The translations under genes and the position numbers were made by a program. A DNA stretch of 64,000 nt, from the NCBI GenBank assembly GCA_030141605.1, contig JAQGDQ010000173.1:221001-285000 (forward strand). The letters run 5' to 3'. Positions 46,855 to 59,600 of the stretch are shown in pieces. Numbering within the stretch: position 1 is the stretch's first letter; every line of letters starts with the position of its first letter. The notes beneath the pieces are model-generated. The model did no database searches. It had not been told where the DNA came from and saw nothing but the letters and a program-made list of their open reading frames with translations. The DNA is from Tubiluchus corallicola. Taxonomy: Eukaryota; Priapulida; Priapulimorpha; Priapulimorphida; Tubiluchidae.

Positions 46855-47060
46855 TCGGCGGAGTATATAAGTCCGAAAATACGCGGGATTCCGTTCTTTT
46901 CGATTTATGTTGTTTGCGTTTTCGTAAATATCGTTAGTTTTGTTGATAAGAGAAGCTGGAGAAAATTATTAAATCGGAAGCAAAAATGGGCGGCGAGTCT
47001 TTTCTTTGTTTAGTCAATTTAGATTGCCAAGTTCACTCTTTGTTTTCCAGAGAATAAAAG
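46855..47060 (+). promoter_or_regulatory. Promoter-like segment, gene not identified
   Basis: GAGTATATAAGTCC at about 46861-46874 is a good TATA context, and it lies within a locally GC-richer stretch with CACGTGAC just upstream (46846). The first ATG (46986) gives only 22 codons before a stop. It may be the promoter of a decayed retroelement or of a transcript cut by the transposons that start at 47067. Confidence 0.25.
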
Positions 47061-47066
47061 TCATCG

Positions 47067-48135
47067 GCGCTATTACACTTTCGCACCGCCTAGCTTTTTC
47101 TAGGTTATTACTCGTTTTTAGGCTCGTATGTCATCATTCTATTATTCTTACGTCATCAGTGAATGTTTCCGCTAATCTAATTGTAATTTAATCGTATATT
47201 TAGGTATAATTACCAATAATTACGCTGTATTCACAGTTCTACGGCGCTATTACACTTTCGCACCGCCTAGCTTTTCCTGGCCTATTGGTTGTTTTCACGC
47301 CTGCAGACCAACAGGCGTAATATACACCATATTCCCATAATATTATTGCTGCGTACGCTTTATAAGTCCAGATTAAAATCAGATTAAAATCATGCATTAC
47401 TTAGCTACAGCCGCCATTAAAAGCTGCACGTGAATAACCGTGTTTACATCACTGATGCGCAATCGCTCTCGCGCAGTGACGTATATGGCCCTTAACCTGT
47501 ATTTTTAGTTTCTTCACATAATTTATGATTATTAGGGTTGCAGCTACAGGAGTTTGTATCGTATCGCGGGTGGGCCTGGAACGGAACAGTTATTTATCAG
47601 TAATTTTATTTATTACTGTAGTATTATTACTATTAGATTATAAAAAAGTAAAGGTTTTTTCTTTATTTCGTAAATGCGGTGAAGATGAAAGTGTGTCACG
47701 TGCCTTTTAAGTTAGGCCCTGATAATGCATAAACTAGTACGAAATTCGTCACGTGACCACACACACAAACAAAATGGCGATACTGTGTCGAACTGTGAAT
47801 ACAGCGTAATTATTGGTAATTATGCCTAAATAAGATTAAATTACAATTAGATTAGCGGAAACATTCACTGATGACGTAAGAATAATAGAATGATGACTTA
47901 CGAGCCTAAAAACGAGTAATAACCTATAAAAAGCTAGGCGGTGCGAAAGTGTAATAGCGCCCAGTTCTACACCTATACAGGGCGTAGCGCCATCTTGTTT
48001 GTGTGTGTAGTCACGTGACGAATTTCGTACTAGTTTATGCATTATCAGGGCCTAGCTTAAAAGCACGTGACACACTTTTATCTTCACCACATTTACGAAA
48101 TAAAGAAAAAACCTTTATAATCTAATAGTAATAAT
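47067..48135. mobile_element. Mutator-like element, outer copy (interrupted, right end missing)
   Basis: Starts GGCGCTATTACACTTTCGC (47067), runs to 47242, is interrupted by the inner copy 47243-47961, and resumes at 47971 up to about 48135, where a minisatellite begins. Its two pieces match, in reverse orientation, consecutive parts of the inner copy. Its right inverted repeat is not found. Confidence 0.65.
47243..47961. mobile_element. Mutator-like MITE, inner copy, 719 bp
   Basis: Inverted ends GGCGCTATTACACTTTCGC… and the exact reverse complement, about 29 bases, at the right. It is flanked by a perfect 9-bp duplication CAGTTCTAC (47234-47242 and 47962-47970), the size made by Mutator-like transposases. 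It has inserted in reverse orientation into a member of its own family. Confidence 0.82.
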
Positions 48136-48646
48136 ATTCTTCTGTAACTGTAAGAACTGTCGTGCTCTAACTTCTTTTCTTCTGTAATTGCAAGAACTGT
48201 CGTGCTCTATCTTCTATTCTTCTGTAACTGTAATTACTGTCATGGTCTGTCTTCCGTTCTTCTGTAACTGTAAGAACTGTCATGCTCTATCTTCCATTCT
48301 TCTGTAACTGTAAGAATTGTCGTGCTCTATCTTCTGTTCTCCTGTAACTGTAAGAACTGTCATGCTGTATCTTCTATTCTTCTGTAACTGTAAGAACTGT
48401 CATGCTCTATCTTCTGTTCTCCTGTAACTGTGAGAACTGTCATGCTCTATCTTCTATTCTCCTGTAACTGTAAGAACTGTCATGCTGTATCTTCTATTCT
48501 TCTGTAACTGTAACAACTGTGTTGTTCTATCTTCTATTCTCCTGTAACTGTAAGAACTGTCGTGTTCTAACTTCTTTTCTTCTGTAACTGTAATTACTGT
48601 CATGGTCTATCTTCCATTCTTCTGTAACTGTAAGAACTGTCATGCT
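48136..48646. repeat. Minisatellite, 40-bp unit, ~12.7 copies
   Basis: Units contain TTCTTCTGTAACTGTAAGAA followed by CTGTCATGCTCTATC, with a few substitutions per unit. It starts exactly where the outer Mutator-like element breaks off. Confidence 0.95.
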
Positions 48647-51480
48647 CTTGACCAATAACAGTTTAACTGATTCAATTTAGGAGCTTGGTTTCTAAATCAA
48701 TGTGCATTCAGAATTTCTTTTGTAAAACACCTCATCTCAAACACTAGAACAGACTAATGCGCAAATATATGTGTGGATTAATTTTGGCCTAATTATCGAC
48801 TGAACACATTCACTCATCATTAAAATGTGCTTTAGTTGGTAATTTACATCTAAATACATCATTTTTGCATTTTACCTTTTTACCATGCGCATCCAGTAAA
48901 CCTTTTCTATGGCTTTTTCTAAATATGTTTTGCGCACAAAATACTTTCAGTTATTTATTTTAGGCGCATTGTCTCACCACGAAATAAAAGTGAAAATGCA
49001 ATATGTCGATTTCTTTAAAATTGTCGAAACTACTTCGCTTGTCTATACATTATACGGGTAGTATCTGATAAAACAAAATGTGAGACGTGCTGACGTAGAA
49101 CTAGTCTACTCACAACTACAAAGATAATCAGATCATAAACTCAGGCACTCAACATCTTCAGTTGATTGTCGGTTGTCTACAGTTATTCCAGCATAGATAA
49201 GTGAATGTAACTAAGTGAATTTAAATTTCGTATTACTAGTAAGTCCACCTGTCTTTAAGTGTAATGTATCCTATGGTGGTCAGCAAAACCACAAATTATG
49301 CTGTTGCTGTTTACTAATGAAACGCGGCGGTTTATCAAAAGTAATTTACAAATTATGGTGGCGGTAATTTTTTACCCCCTGTTACCAAAATCGGTTGTAA
49401 AAAGTCGTGACCCTATAAGGGTTAATTGACGCTTAATTATCATCATTAATTAAAACAACTGAATCTTTTCGCAAAACTCCCCTAGACTGAAATTTCTTAA
49501 CAGTGAAAAGTAGAGAGCTCAAATTAAGATATGAACCTGACCAAATATTCGAAAACTCATTAATCAAACTTCATGTTTGCTGAGTATGTAATAAAACACT
49601 TGGTCGCCATCTTATCGTCCGAAGCTGCTTACACAACAGGAGACCCAGTAGTAGTAGTAATTTATTGGATGTAACAATGAAATTATGAGTGGAACAATTT
49701 TGCAGTCCAATACATTACATTAAGCAAATCGTCTGATGTGTCACCTAGAAAATAGCGCCTTTACTAAAGCTCATGTCGAGTACTTTCCTACTGGCACCAT
49801 TAAAGAGACCTGGAACTCTCCATCTCGCACAGCAGGAACTTCTCACGGAAACTGTTTTCCATCATAATCAACTATGTACCTGACGCGAATCAGTAAATAT
49901 CCGCGAGAAACGTAGGGAACAACAATTTTCTTTTTTTGTTAATGTGGAACTATTTGGCAGGGAGGCGGAGGAGTTGGGAACTATTTTTTAGCAGACGAAA
50001 AAAACCGCTTTTATGTTAAATTTGTTCATTTTGTGTGGTGTTATTTTATATCTTTATAAGTTTTAATAAAAGCATTTAGTGTTCTGAATAATGCATGTCT
50101 GGAGCATTTGTTTTTGCCGCCTGCGTTTATTATTTGCGGGTTGTCTGTCTTGTTCGAAACAAGTGTTTACCCGGATATCAGAAGGGGTATCAGAACATAT
50201 GATTTTCCCCTCGCAAAGGTAAGGTTTTTTGTTAAATTTAATCATCAATGACCAATGGTAAAGGTACTACTCCGAACGTAAAAGAAGGGCATTTTCTATA
50301 GTACCAGCCTCTCATTTCACTGATCTCACTGCTGCTTTGGGTTGCTTCATCTGCCTTGTTAGTTAGTCTCTTAATGCCTTACTGATTGTCTGTGCTCAAG
50401 ACATAGGCTACACCACCTTAAAGAAGTGCATCTTTACAATGTTTGAAATGGACTTTACAATCATCAAAGTTCAGCTTCTCATTCCTCTGCTGTTTGACTA
50501 GACGTAGCCTCGTTAATAGATTCGTTCTTAATGGCATTCGCAGCTTCTACAAAGCTTTTTGCATTAGCTACTGTTTGTTTTCGTGCTCTTTACTTTGTTC
50601 TACGCGAAGCGCTTAGCTGCCCCACCGGTACCATCAACAGGCCACTTCTCGTGTGAAATGACGAAAAAATTCCACTCATTTTGACTGCTAATATTTTTAA
50701 CTGCTATCATGATTAGTGATACTTATTTTCATATTTTAACTACTCATTGCACACAGTAGCAAAATTTGAAATGATGTGATTTGTGGAGGTTTTATATTCT
50801 CGGGGGAGACAAGTGAATTCACTTTTCAGTTAGTAACGCTATACGGCTTGCTGAGGTTGGGAAAATGCAACTAAGTTGGCATTTTCAAGACGTATCTCTC
50901 AATCTTGCTAATATAAATCCATGAAGCCACTACACTGCCTGTATGGATTTGATACTTCTGATTAGAGTGCATTATTTATTTTGAATAGATGGCTTCTTTA
51001 CCATTATACAAATTTTGCCAATGAAATATAGCATGAAGTCTTAAAACACGTTTTATATTAAAAATTTTATTACCACTACATTTTTACAAGAACTTAAAAT
51101 TTGAAAAATATAACATCGACTGCGCCAAATTATACGCCCTATACACCTTTTCGCTTGGAAATTCTAGATTGTTCCTGTTAAATGAAGTTTACAACCCCGT
51201 GTTTGTAGCAGTACATTTAGACATTTTGTTATAACAATGTAAAAACAGGAGTAAAATAAATAATTTATAAATAAGTAAATAAGTACATAAATATTTCAGA
51301 CTTGCTTAGCAATTTCTATAATTAACGAGTTAATTTGAACGTATATTATAATCGTATCTAACTATAATCACACAAAATTGGGCCATAATTGGAAAACACT
51401 ACAGAAAAGACCAACTAAGTCCATTATTATCAAATCACTGTCAGTCTAATATTTTCCTACCGGAGACATAAACTAATAGT
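48647..51480. other. Intergenic DNA, no gene seen
   Basis: AT-rich unique-looking sequence with short open frames only. I see no splice-framed exon, tRNA or element ends. Confidence 0.35.
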
Positions 51481-52215
51481 TAAAGGGGAAGAAAAGGGGA
51501 TTTTAAAGTTTATCCCAAAAAAAACATTCCAAGCAAAGTTATACAACTTAGCATGACACTTAGCTATTTGAAAGACTTATGCAATTGGAAAAGAAAATTC
51601 TTGATAATTTAAAATGTTTGTGTCACCTGATAAAATGATACTGCATCACTGCCCAGTGTGGTCACCACTGCATCACTGTCCTAGTGTGGTCACCACCGCA
51701 TCACTGTTCTAGTGTGGTCACCACTGCATCACTGTTCTAGTGTGGTCACCACTGCATCACTCTCCCAGTGTGGTCACCACTGCATCACTGTCCTAGTGTG
51801 GTCACCACCGCATCACTGTTCTAGTGTGGTCACCACTGCATCACTGTTCTAGTGTGGTCACCACCGCATCACTGTCCTAGTGTGGTCACCACTGCATCAC
51901 TGTCCCAGTGTGGTCACCACTGCATCACTCTCCCAGTGTGGTCACCACTGCATCACTGTCCCAGTGTGGTCACCACTGCATCACTGTCCCAGTGTGGTCA
52001 CCACTGCATCACTGTCCCAGTGTGGTCACCACAGATTCAACAAAAAACACATTACTGATCTTAATAACAATATATAACAATTTGAGTTTTCTATTATTAT
52101 ATTATATTACCTTAACTAAGCTTTAAACTTAATTAGCAAAGTGCGCGCTAAGAATGCTTTCATTATTTTTTTAAATTTTACGCAAACTTACCTAAACTTG
52201 TTTCAAATGACTTGA
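51481..52215. repeat. Dispersed repeat with a 28-bp minisatellite inside
   Basis: Flanks of the minisatellite (TTTGAAAGACTTATGCAATT, AATAATTTAAAATG-like, and ACAAAAAACACATTA after it) match 59425-59735 in order. The array itself (51648-52031) is ~13.7 units with the core GTGGTCACCACTGCATCACT. The related copy at 59570 has just one to two such units. Confidence 0.75.
51648..52031. repeat. Minisatellite, 28-bp unit, ~13.7 copies
   Basis: Head-to-tail GTGGTCACCACTGCATCACT plus GTCCCA(G)/GTTCTA variants. The variants alternate in blocks, which suggests repeated expansion of higher-order pieces. Open frames in all frames are by-products. Confidence 0.95.
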
Positions 52216-52364
52216 ACTTAAATGACTGTGTGTAACGCTCTTTACGGGAGTATAAATGTGCTATCTTTATCAAGCGTTACTGCTAAGGCAAGCATTGTAT
52301 GCAATAAGATAGCATATAAATGATACGATTTAAAAAAATTAAGCATAATTTATGAAGAGTTTAC

Positions 52365-52540
52365 GACGAGATGGTTTAGTCTAGTGGTAATGCGTCTGCT
52401 TTCCGTCTGGGAGGTCGTGACTTCGAACCAGCGGCCGGGTCATACCAAAGACTTAAAAATGGTACCTGCTTCGCCCTGCCTGACGTGTGGTATTTAGGGT
52501 AAAAGTGGGGTAATAATAGTCTCTGTTATGTAGTTGTAGG
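52365..52540 (+). repeat. tRNA-derived SINE with conserved-core-like body
   Basis: The head has an A box (TGGTTTAGTCTAGTGGTAA), an anticodon-like arm and a B-box-like GACTTCGAACC. The body GTCATACCAAAGACTT, then AAATGGTACCTGCTTC, resembles the core domain shared by several invertebrate SINEs (MESC-type, from memory). It is unlikely to be a working tRNA because the acceptor stem is absent. Confidence 0.6.
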
Positions 52541-53533
52541 TTGTTATTTACAGTCGGCGATAATAGTTCTTTGAACTAATGTATTATTATTATTAGAGTA
52601 TTTTCATGTGCTTTAAAGAAATCCAGCAGTAATAACCTAACAGTGATGTACAATGATAACAACAACTTTTTGAAAATGATAACAACAATGCTTTGAAAAT
52701 TGCAACAACAATAACAATTAAATGCAATACAGAGTGCACACGATGCAGGATCTATGTGCGGGAAACAAACTGACAGATCTGTGGGCTCAACAAGTGCTGT
52801 TTTATATATATGCATAGGTATATATGTCACATGCAGATTTTTATTAAAACGTCCTTAATTTTCTGTTTCGGATGAACTGACCCTGCTTGCTTTCATGTTT
52901 GGGATCGGTACAAGAATCTGCCCCAGACAAAACAAGGTCAGACCAATGAAATGCAATCATTTTAATCACGTGTCATCTAAGATCTGTATATTAAAGTTAC
53001 CTATGACACTGTTTGCTTCATACAGAGGTTGCTGTGTAGGTGTAATGTTTTATCCCACATAATTTGAGTCAAATAATTGTGTGTCGGATAGATTTTTTTA
53101 CCATTTTTTACATACTAGTATAAGTACTAGTATGAAGCTGTGTATGTGTAAGCTAATAATGTATATCTTCAGCAATGCAGTTTGCTGTTTTTTACAAAGT
53201 TCAGTGTAACTTGTATTAATGGGCAATCACTCCACGGATCTGCATGCAAATTCGTATGATCAATTCTTACACTTAACACACTCTTTTTAACTCTTTCTTT
53301 CATTGTTAAAGAAAATAACACATGCACAACTTATGCAGTTATTCAGCTTAAAACAAGAACTATCTCGAAAAGTATGCAATGCTGAATACTAATTATTTTG
53401 CAATGTTAGATAATTACAATGTAAATCTAGTTAATTCTCGGTACCACATAAATTTTAAAAAATTGCACCCTTCCATAATACGTGTGTGTGTGTGTAATGG
53501 ATGCCCTTATATTAAAACCTAGCCTACACATCA

Positions 53534-53537
<4 letters not shown>

Positions 53538-53586
<49 letters not shown>
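53538..53586. repeat. TA microsatellite
   Basis: About 24 uninterrupted TA units just past the 3' end of the polycystin gene. Confidence 0.95.
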
Positions 53587-53587
<1 letters not shown>

Positions 53588-53631
53588 AAATGCTTTATTG
53601 CATGCATAATTTACTTAAGCACAATTAAGGC

Positions 53632-56600
53632 TCAAGCAAAAATTTCTTCAATATCCAGAGCCTGACTATTTTTTCTTGACTGTCGACGTCTCATTCGAGC
53701 TTGCTTGATTTGATTGAATCGTGTGAGTGAAGACACTCGCTTGGCTATGTACTCTGCAATGTCGTAATGTCGTTTATGTTTCATCTTCTTCACCATGGAG
53801 TCGTACGAATGCATAAGAAGTACCTTGAATATACCCAACACGTATACGAGGACGAAAGTCATGTAAATGGTGAAAAAGAGCGGGCCAAGTTTCGAATGAG
53901 CAGCATCGAAAACGCTGAACTCTCCACCTCGCACGATCATGTTAAACAAAGTTTCAAGACTCAAAATGAATGTAGTGAATTGCCTCGCTTCCAGACCAAA
54001 TACTAACATCCCAAACATTGCAAACGGTAGTAAGGTAAAAAGCAGAAACAAACAAAAATGCAACAGCGGTTTTATCGACAGCGCTAGACTGAAAAAATAC
54101 ACTGACATCATACGGTTAAAGATGAGAACATGCCACAGTTTGATGGTTACCAAGATGACCAACCACGCCAACCCACCCGTCAGCGAGAAATCTAACAAAG
54201 CGGCTTCATAGAAGCTGATGAACACAGATTTATCATTTTCGGAGTACCGCTCTAGTAATTTTCTCACGACTATCGCCTTCTTTGTGAACAAGATGATGCA
54301 TACGGTGGATAGCAGCACAATGACAAGCTCCACCCAGTTCCAGAATTTGCTGAAGTATTCCATTCGTTTATTATAAATCTTCTTGACTTCACGGTAGATG
54401 AAAATAAGCAGAAGCAAGACATAGATCACCTCGCTTGCAAGTAGAGACAAAGCATTCGACTGAACGTACTTGTATAGGTTCAGAGTGAATATGGACTGAT
54501 AGGGGAAAATTCCACCTGTCCCGTGGAACTCCACCATCAGATTGACGATGCTGAATAGCTGTGAATTAACACTGAAGAGAGTGAATTCGATCATCACAAC
54601 ACGAGTTTGGTCATCGATCCAGCGCGAGTTAATCAGGTGGTTGAATATTTGTCTGTTTACGGTCGTGTTGCGTGTTAGTTCTTGTACGTAGCCTCCGCCA
54701 CTGTACAGAGCAAAACGACCTGCGAAAATAATCAATAATTAGACAATAATAACCATTTTCACAGATCCACTGATTGATGAAGATCGTGAAAAAGTCAAAG
54801 GTTAAGTGAACCTACCAACATTATCCAGACCAAACAACGCATTTGTTTACACTTGATAATGCCTCGAGACCCACGGTGTTGTAATAGTAATAGTTGTTGG
54901 AGTTAATCTAAGTCATAATTAAGCGTAATTTTGACGGTAATAATACGAGCAGCACATTTTTCAAACATTTTAACTGTTTACATAAGAATGACGGCAGTTA
55001 AATTATTCATCTTTGCATCAAGTGCTATGCAGAGTATCCAAATAAACCGCAAACCATACTTACCAAATAGGACAGCTGATAAACTTGTATTTCTGCTTTG
55101 ACACCTGGTGATGAAAATGAACAATATTTAAGATTACTTGCCTACTAATGGCAAAGTCTGTAACTCTGTAGTTGATTGGAAAGTCCACTTATCGGGAGGA
55201 TACCTCGGGTACTGTCGGTAGCGCCACCCGGAACGGTACGATACCTTATCCTGCAGCGGCCAGTAATAGTTTCCGACACACCGCCGTCCAAATGGCTGTA
55301 CTATCTGAGGAGGTTTACACAAACCTAAAGAGCAAATTTGCCGAGAAATGAAATCACCTTATTACAATAATTCCGACTTTGTAATCTTTCCTTTTTGTAA
55401 TAACAAGTTAAAAATGTTTTATCATGAACAATCAACGACGTCTCAAGCAAATGTGACCTGCACATTGTAATTGTTGTAAACTGAGAAGTTTTTTGAAGTT
55501 TTAACTAAAAGTAACGACACGAAATAGTATGACAAAATACTGGGTTTTGTGAACAAGTGGAACACCCACATACAGGAGGCACCAAAAAACCTTTCTTCAC
55601 ATATAACAGGTTTTAGACTTGTATTGTAATCAATGATTTTTATTAAAAACAAAAAGAATACAAGAAAATTTTAACTGCCCATTATGAAAAAAGGAGAGCC
55701 AAATGATTCCAGTTATGATTGGCTGACAGTTAAGTAATATAACTTAGTAACTTACACAAAACATGTCACTTATATTGAGTCAACATATTGAAGTACTATT
55801 GTACAGCTTAAGTAAAAACCTTTAGTTACACGAAGTTGTCTAAGTCTGACCACACCCACAAGCCAGGTGGAGGAGTCACGGGTGAATCCAGGAGCAACTG
55901 GATCACTATTATTATCCATGTTTTCCACAAATAAACTCGGTTCTAATGTGTTTAATAAGTAATCCCACATACTATCAACATCTTTTATCTAAAAGAAAAA
56001 TTAACAAAAAAATCAGAAGAAGTTTTGAACTAAAATGGAAGAAAACAGAATTTACATTTTACTTGGATGATTTAAATTAGGTGTCTTAGTTTTAGAGTAA
56101 TGGTGAAATGTAGGTATTGTAAATACTTTATTGTGGTACATTACACTAAGCATGTGGTACAACCTGCTGTTAAAAATTTGATACTGTAATGTAGAGACAG
56201 AATTCTCTTTAAACCATGAATTTTGAAAAGCAATTTTATTTCATTCACAGAAAAGCTTCCACTGACACTTAATGTTTCACTTTTCTCTGTTTAGGTCACG
56301 CAAGTTATGAATGCAAAGCTCTGGGTTCAAATCTTGCTTTCTTCATAATTTTCCAGCACCTTTCTTCTCAGTAAATTAGCTATTAGATTAATGATTGTGA
56401 GTAGTGATGCTTCTCTTAATGAGGGAACATGAAATAATAACGAAGTAAAACCTTCTGTGTTTGTAAAATCATTAAGACTTCTATCCAGCATTAGGCATTT
56501 CATAAATAAGAAATAAAAATCTTCCATTTCGAGAAGCCTTTGTAATTGTGGTGCAAATAACTCGAGGCATTGATTAACCAAGTTTCCGCTAAGAGCATAA

Positions 56601-59600
56601 AAAAACACTATGTAACTTTAATAAATTCTTAGAATCTTATCTTGTATGCCGATATCTGAGTATCATTAATAATACACTACATTGTTCAATATCAAATCCC
56701 GATATTGTTCATCCACAACAAACAAGAGTTGATGCGTTTCTTGGTTTACTGCTGAAAAATTTTGTTTGGTCATAAAAATTTTTTTAATTTAAGAAATTCT
56801 GTAGGCAAACATGTGTCAGTGCATTCGCCTGCCAGCAGCCCTGTCCACCCTCATTAATCCTTGCCATTTTTTCCTCCTTGCACCTCTTGCTTCCTGTTTT
56901 ACTACCAATAGAAGTTATATAATATTTCTTAATGATTTTAAATACCGTTATATGATTTCAGGTGTCAATGTATGTACTGTTTCAATTTTCAGTACACTAC
57001 TAATAAATACAGTTTAAACTAATAGCGCACATGTTATAGGTCTAAGAGTTACAACAAGTATCATTTATCTCACCGCATGTTATACAACATACAGTCAAAC
57101 CTGTTTATACCAAGGACCAAAAAAAGTTGGCATTAGGCCACGATGCCGAAGTTTGTTAAGTAGAGACTATTGTCTTGACTTAGCCGACGCTTTCGATGCT
57201 TAAAGGCGAGCTGAAAAGGAATAATTAGTACATCTGATCCCTTTTGGCTTGATTTCTAGCATTAAAAATGACTCCTGAGTCAAAACAATCGTCTGTGCTT
57301 AACAAACATGTTGACTTTTTGTGAAATACAGAAAACCCAATAATTACAAAGTGCAATTGTTCTCTAATTAGCATTTGGTTCGAAAACAATTTAGTAATTT
57401 TTTTTACATATTTCTTTATCTCGCTCGCGTTTGATTTCAACAATTTAGCAAGTGACATAAAGTACGATCAGTACAACAGTGAGTTTCTGCATATTACAGC
57501 CAGTTTATAACAGAAAATACTGAGCTTAGTAACAAAATAAGAAGTTACTGTTTTAGAAAGATGTTACAACCATTTTATTGCAGGGAGTACGGACCTTAAT
57601 GACACAACAGAAAGCTACTGTATCCAGTGGCGGCTCGTGTATAGGGGGAGTACGGACCTTAATGACACAGCAGAAAGCTACTGTATCCAGTGGCGACTCG
57701 TGTATAGAGGGAGTACGGAGACCTTAATGACACAACAGAAAGCTACTGTATCCAGTAGCGGCCCGTGTATAGGGGGAGTACGGACCTTAATGACACAGCA
57801 GAAAGCTACTGTATCCAGTAGCGGCCCGTGTATAGGGGGAGTACGGACCTTAATGACACAGCAGAAAGCTACTGTATCCAGTGGCGGCTCGTGTATGGGG
57901 GAGTACGGAACTTAATGACACAGCAGAAAGCTACTGTATCCAGTGGCGGCTCGTGTATAGGGGGAGTACGGACCTTAATGACACAGCAGAAAGCTACTGT
58001 ATCCAGTGGCGGCTCGTGTATAGGGGGAGTACGAACCTTAATGACACAGCAGAAAGCTACTGTATCCAGTGGCGGCTCGTGTATGGGGGAGTACGGAACT
58101 TAATGACACAGCAGAAAGCTACTGTATCCAGTGGCGGCTCGTGTATAGGGGGAGTACGAACCTTAATGACACAGCAGAAAGCTACTGTATCCAGTGGCGG
58201 CTCGTGTATAGGGGGAGTACGGACCTTAATGACACAGCAGAAAGCTACTGTATCCAGTGGCGGCTCGTGTATAGGGGGAGTACGGACCTTAATGACACAG
58301 CAGAAAGCTACTGTATCCAGTGGCGGCTCGTGTATAGGTGTTCCAGAACTGCAGCACCTCCTATTGTCACTCAATATTATCGATAATTTTCACTATAATA
58401 ATTCTTTTTCTTCAGTTCTTTCATTATACTTGTATGGAATCAGAGCATGTGAGGGAAGCATTGTTTGCTTCACAGCCCAGCATAGTGTGCTCACAGGTCC
58501 GGCAACGAGGCGTTTGGCTGTTGTGAGCTAGCAGCATGCACACGTCTGAGCGCAGGTAGAGAAAGTACTGTCGCTCACACTGTTTGTTGTCAGTTGTCAC
58601 ATGCTTAACGTGAACAGATCAAGTTTGAGCTGCGAAATTTAGAGTATCGGTAAGCAAAAAACATTTTTTAAGATTTTATCACGTTTATGTATACTTTCGC
58701 ATGTTTTTTCTTTAAAATTACAACTTCAAACTACAACATTAAAATTACGTATGTCCGTTTCATTTTACTCAGTATTAAAACAATGGCTAAAAATTTTCTA
58801 AAGCAAGCAGCCCCACTAATTTTAGTTACGAGTCGCCACTGACCATTATTAATAAAGTTGCACATAGGATAATGCTTACTTGAGAGAAACCAGTGTGTCC
58901 AGCATAGTCTCCATTTAGTACAAGATTGTTTACTGTCCTTGTCACCCAAAATGATCTGTAAATCAAGCTAAGATGATACAAAATGTACATACTTGGAGTG
59001 TATATAACATGAGTTAATGAGAGGGCAATATGTACATACTTGGATTGTATATAACATGAGTTAATGAGAAGGCAATATGTACATACTTGGAGTGTATATA
59101 ACATGAGTTAATGAGAGGGCAATATGTACATACTTGGAGTGTATATAACATGAGTTAATGAGAGGGCAATATGTACATACTTGGAGTGTATATAACATGA
59201 GTTAATGAGAAGGCAATATGTACATACTTGGAGTGTATATAACATGAGTTAATGAGAGGGCAATATGTATGTACTTGGAGTGTATATAACATGAGTTAAT
59301 GAGAGGGCAATATGTATGTACTTGGAGTGTATATAACATGAGTTAATGAGAAGGTATTATGTACATACTTGGAGTGTATATAACATGAGTTAATGAGAAG
59401 GCAATATGTACATACTTGGAGTGGGAGAGGGAATTTTAAAGTACAACCCGAAAAAGTTCCCATAAAAAGTTGTATTTACACTTAACTGTTTGAAAAACTC
59501 ATGTAATTGAAAAGGAAAATTCCAAATAATTTAAAATGTTCACGCACTCTGGTAAAACGGCACTGCATCGCCATCCCAGTGTGCATCACTGATTCACAAA

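Noticed and set aside
51644-52035. CRISPR-like regular repeats
   Set aside because: The units are contiguous with no unique spacers, and the DNA is animal nuclear; it is a minisatellite.
52365-52440. Working tRNA gene
   Set aside because: A and B boxes are present but there is no acceptor stem, and a SINE-core-like body follows.
56327-56608. Extra polycystin exon (93-aa minus-strand frame)
   Set aside because: The exons on both sides (58880 and 55988) already join in phase 0 with continuous family similarity, and this frame has no polycystin motif.
57637-58531. Open frames of 90-216 aa on both strands
   Set aside because: By-products of the 62-bp minisatellite; no splice or family support.
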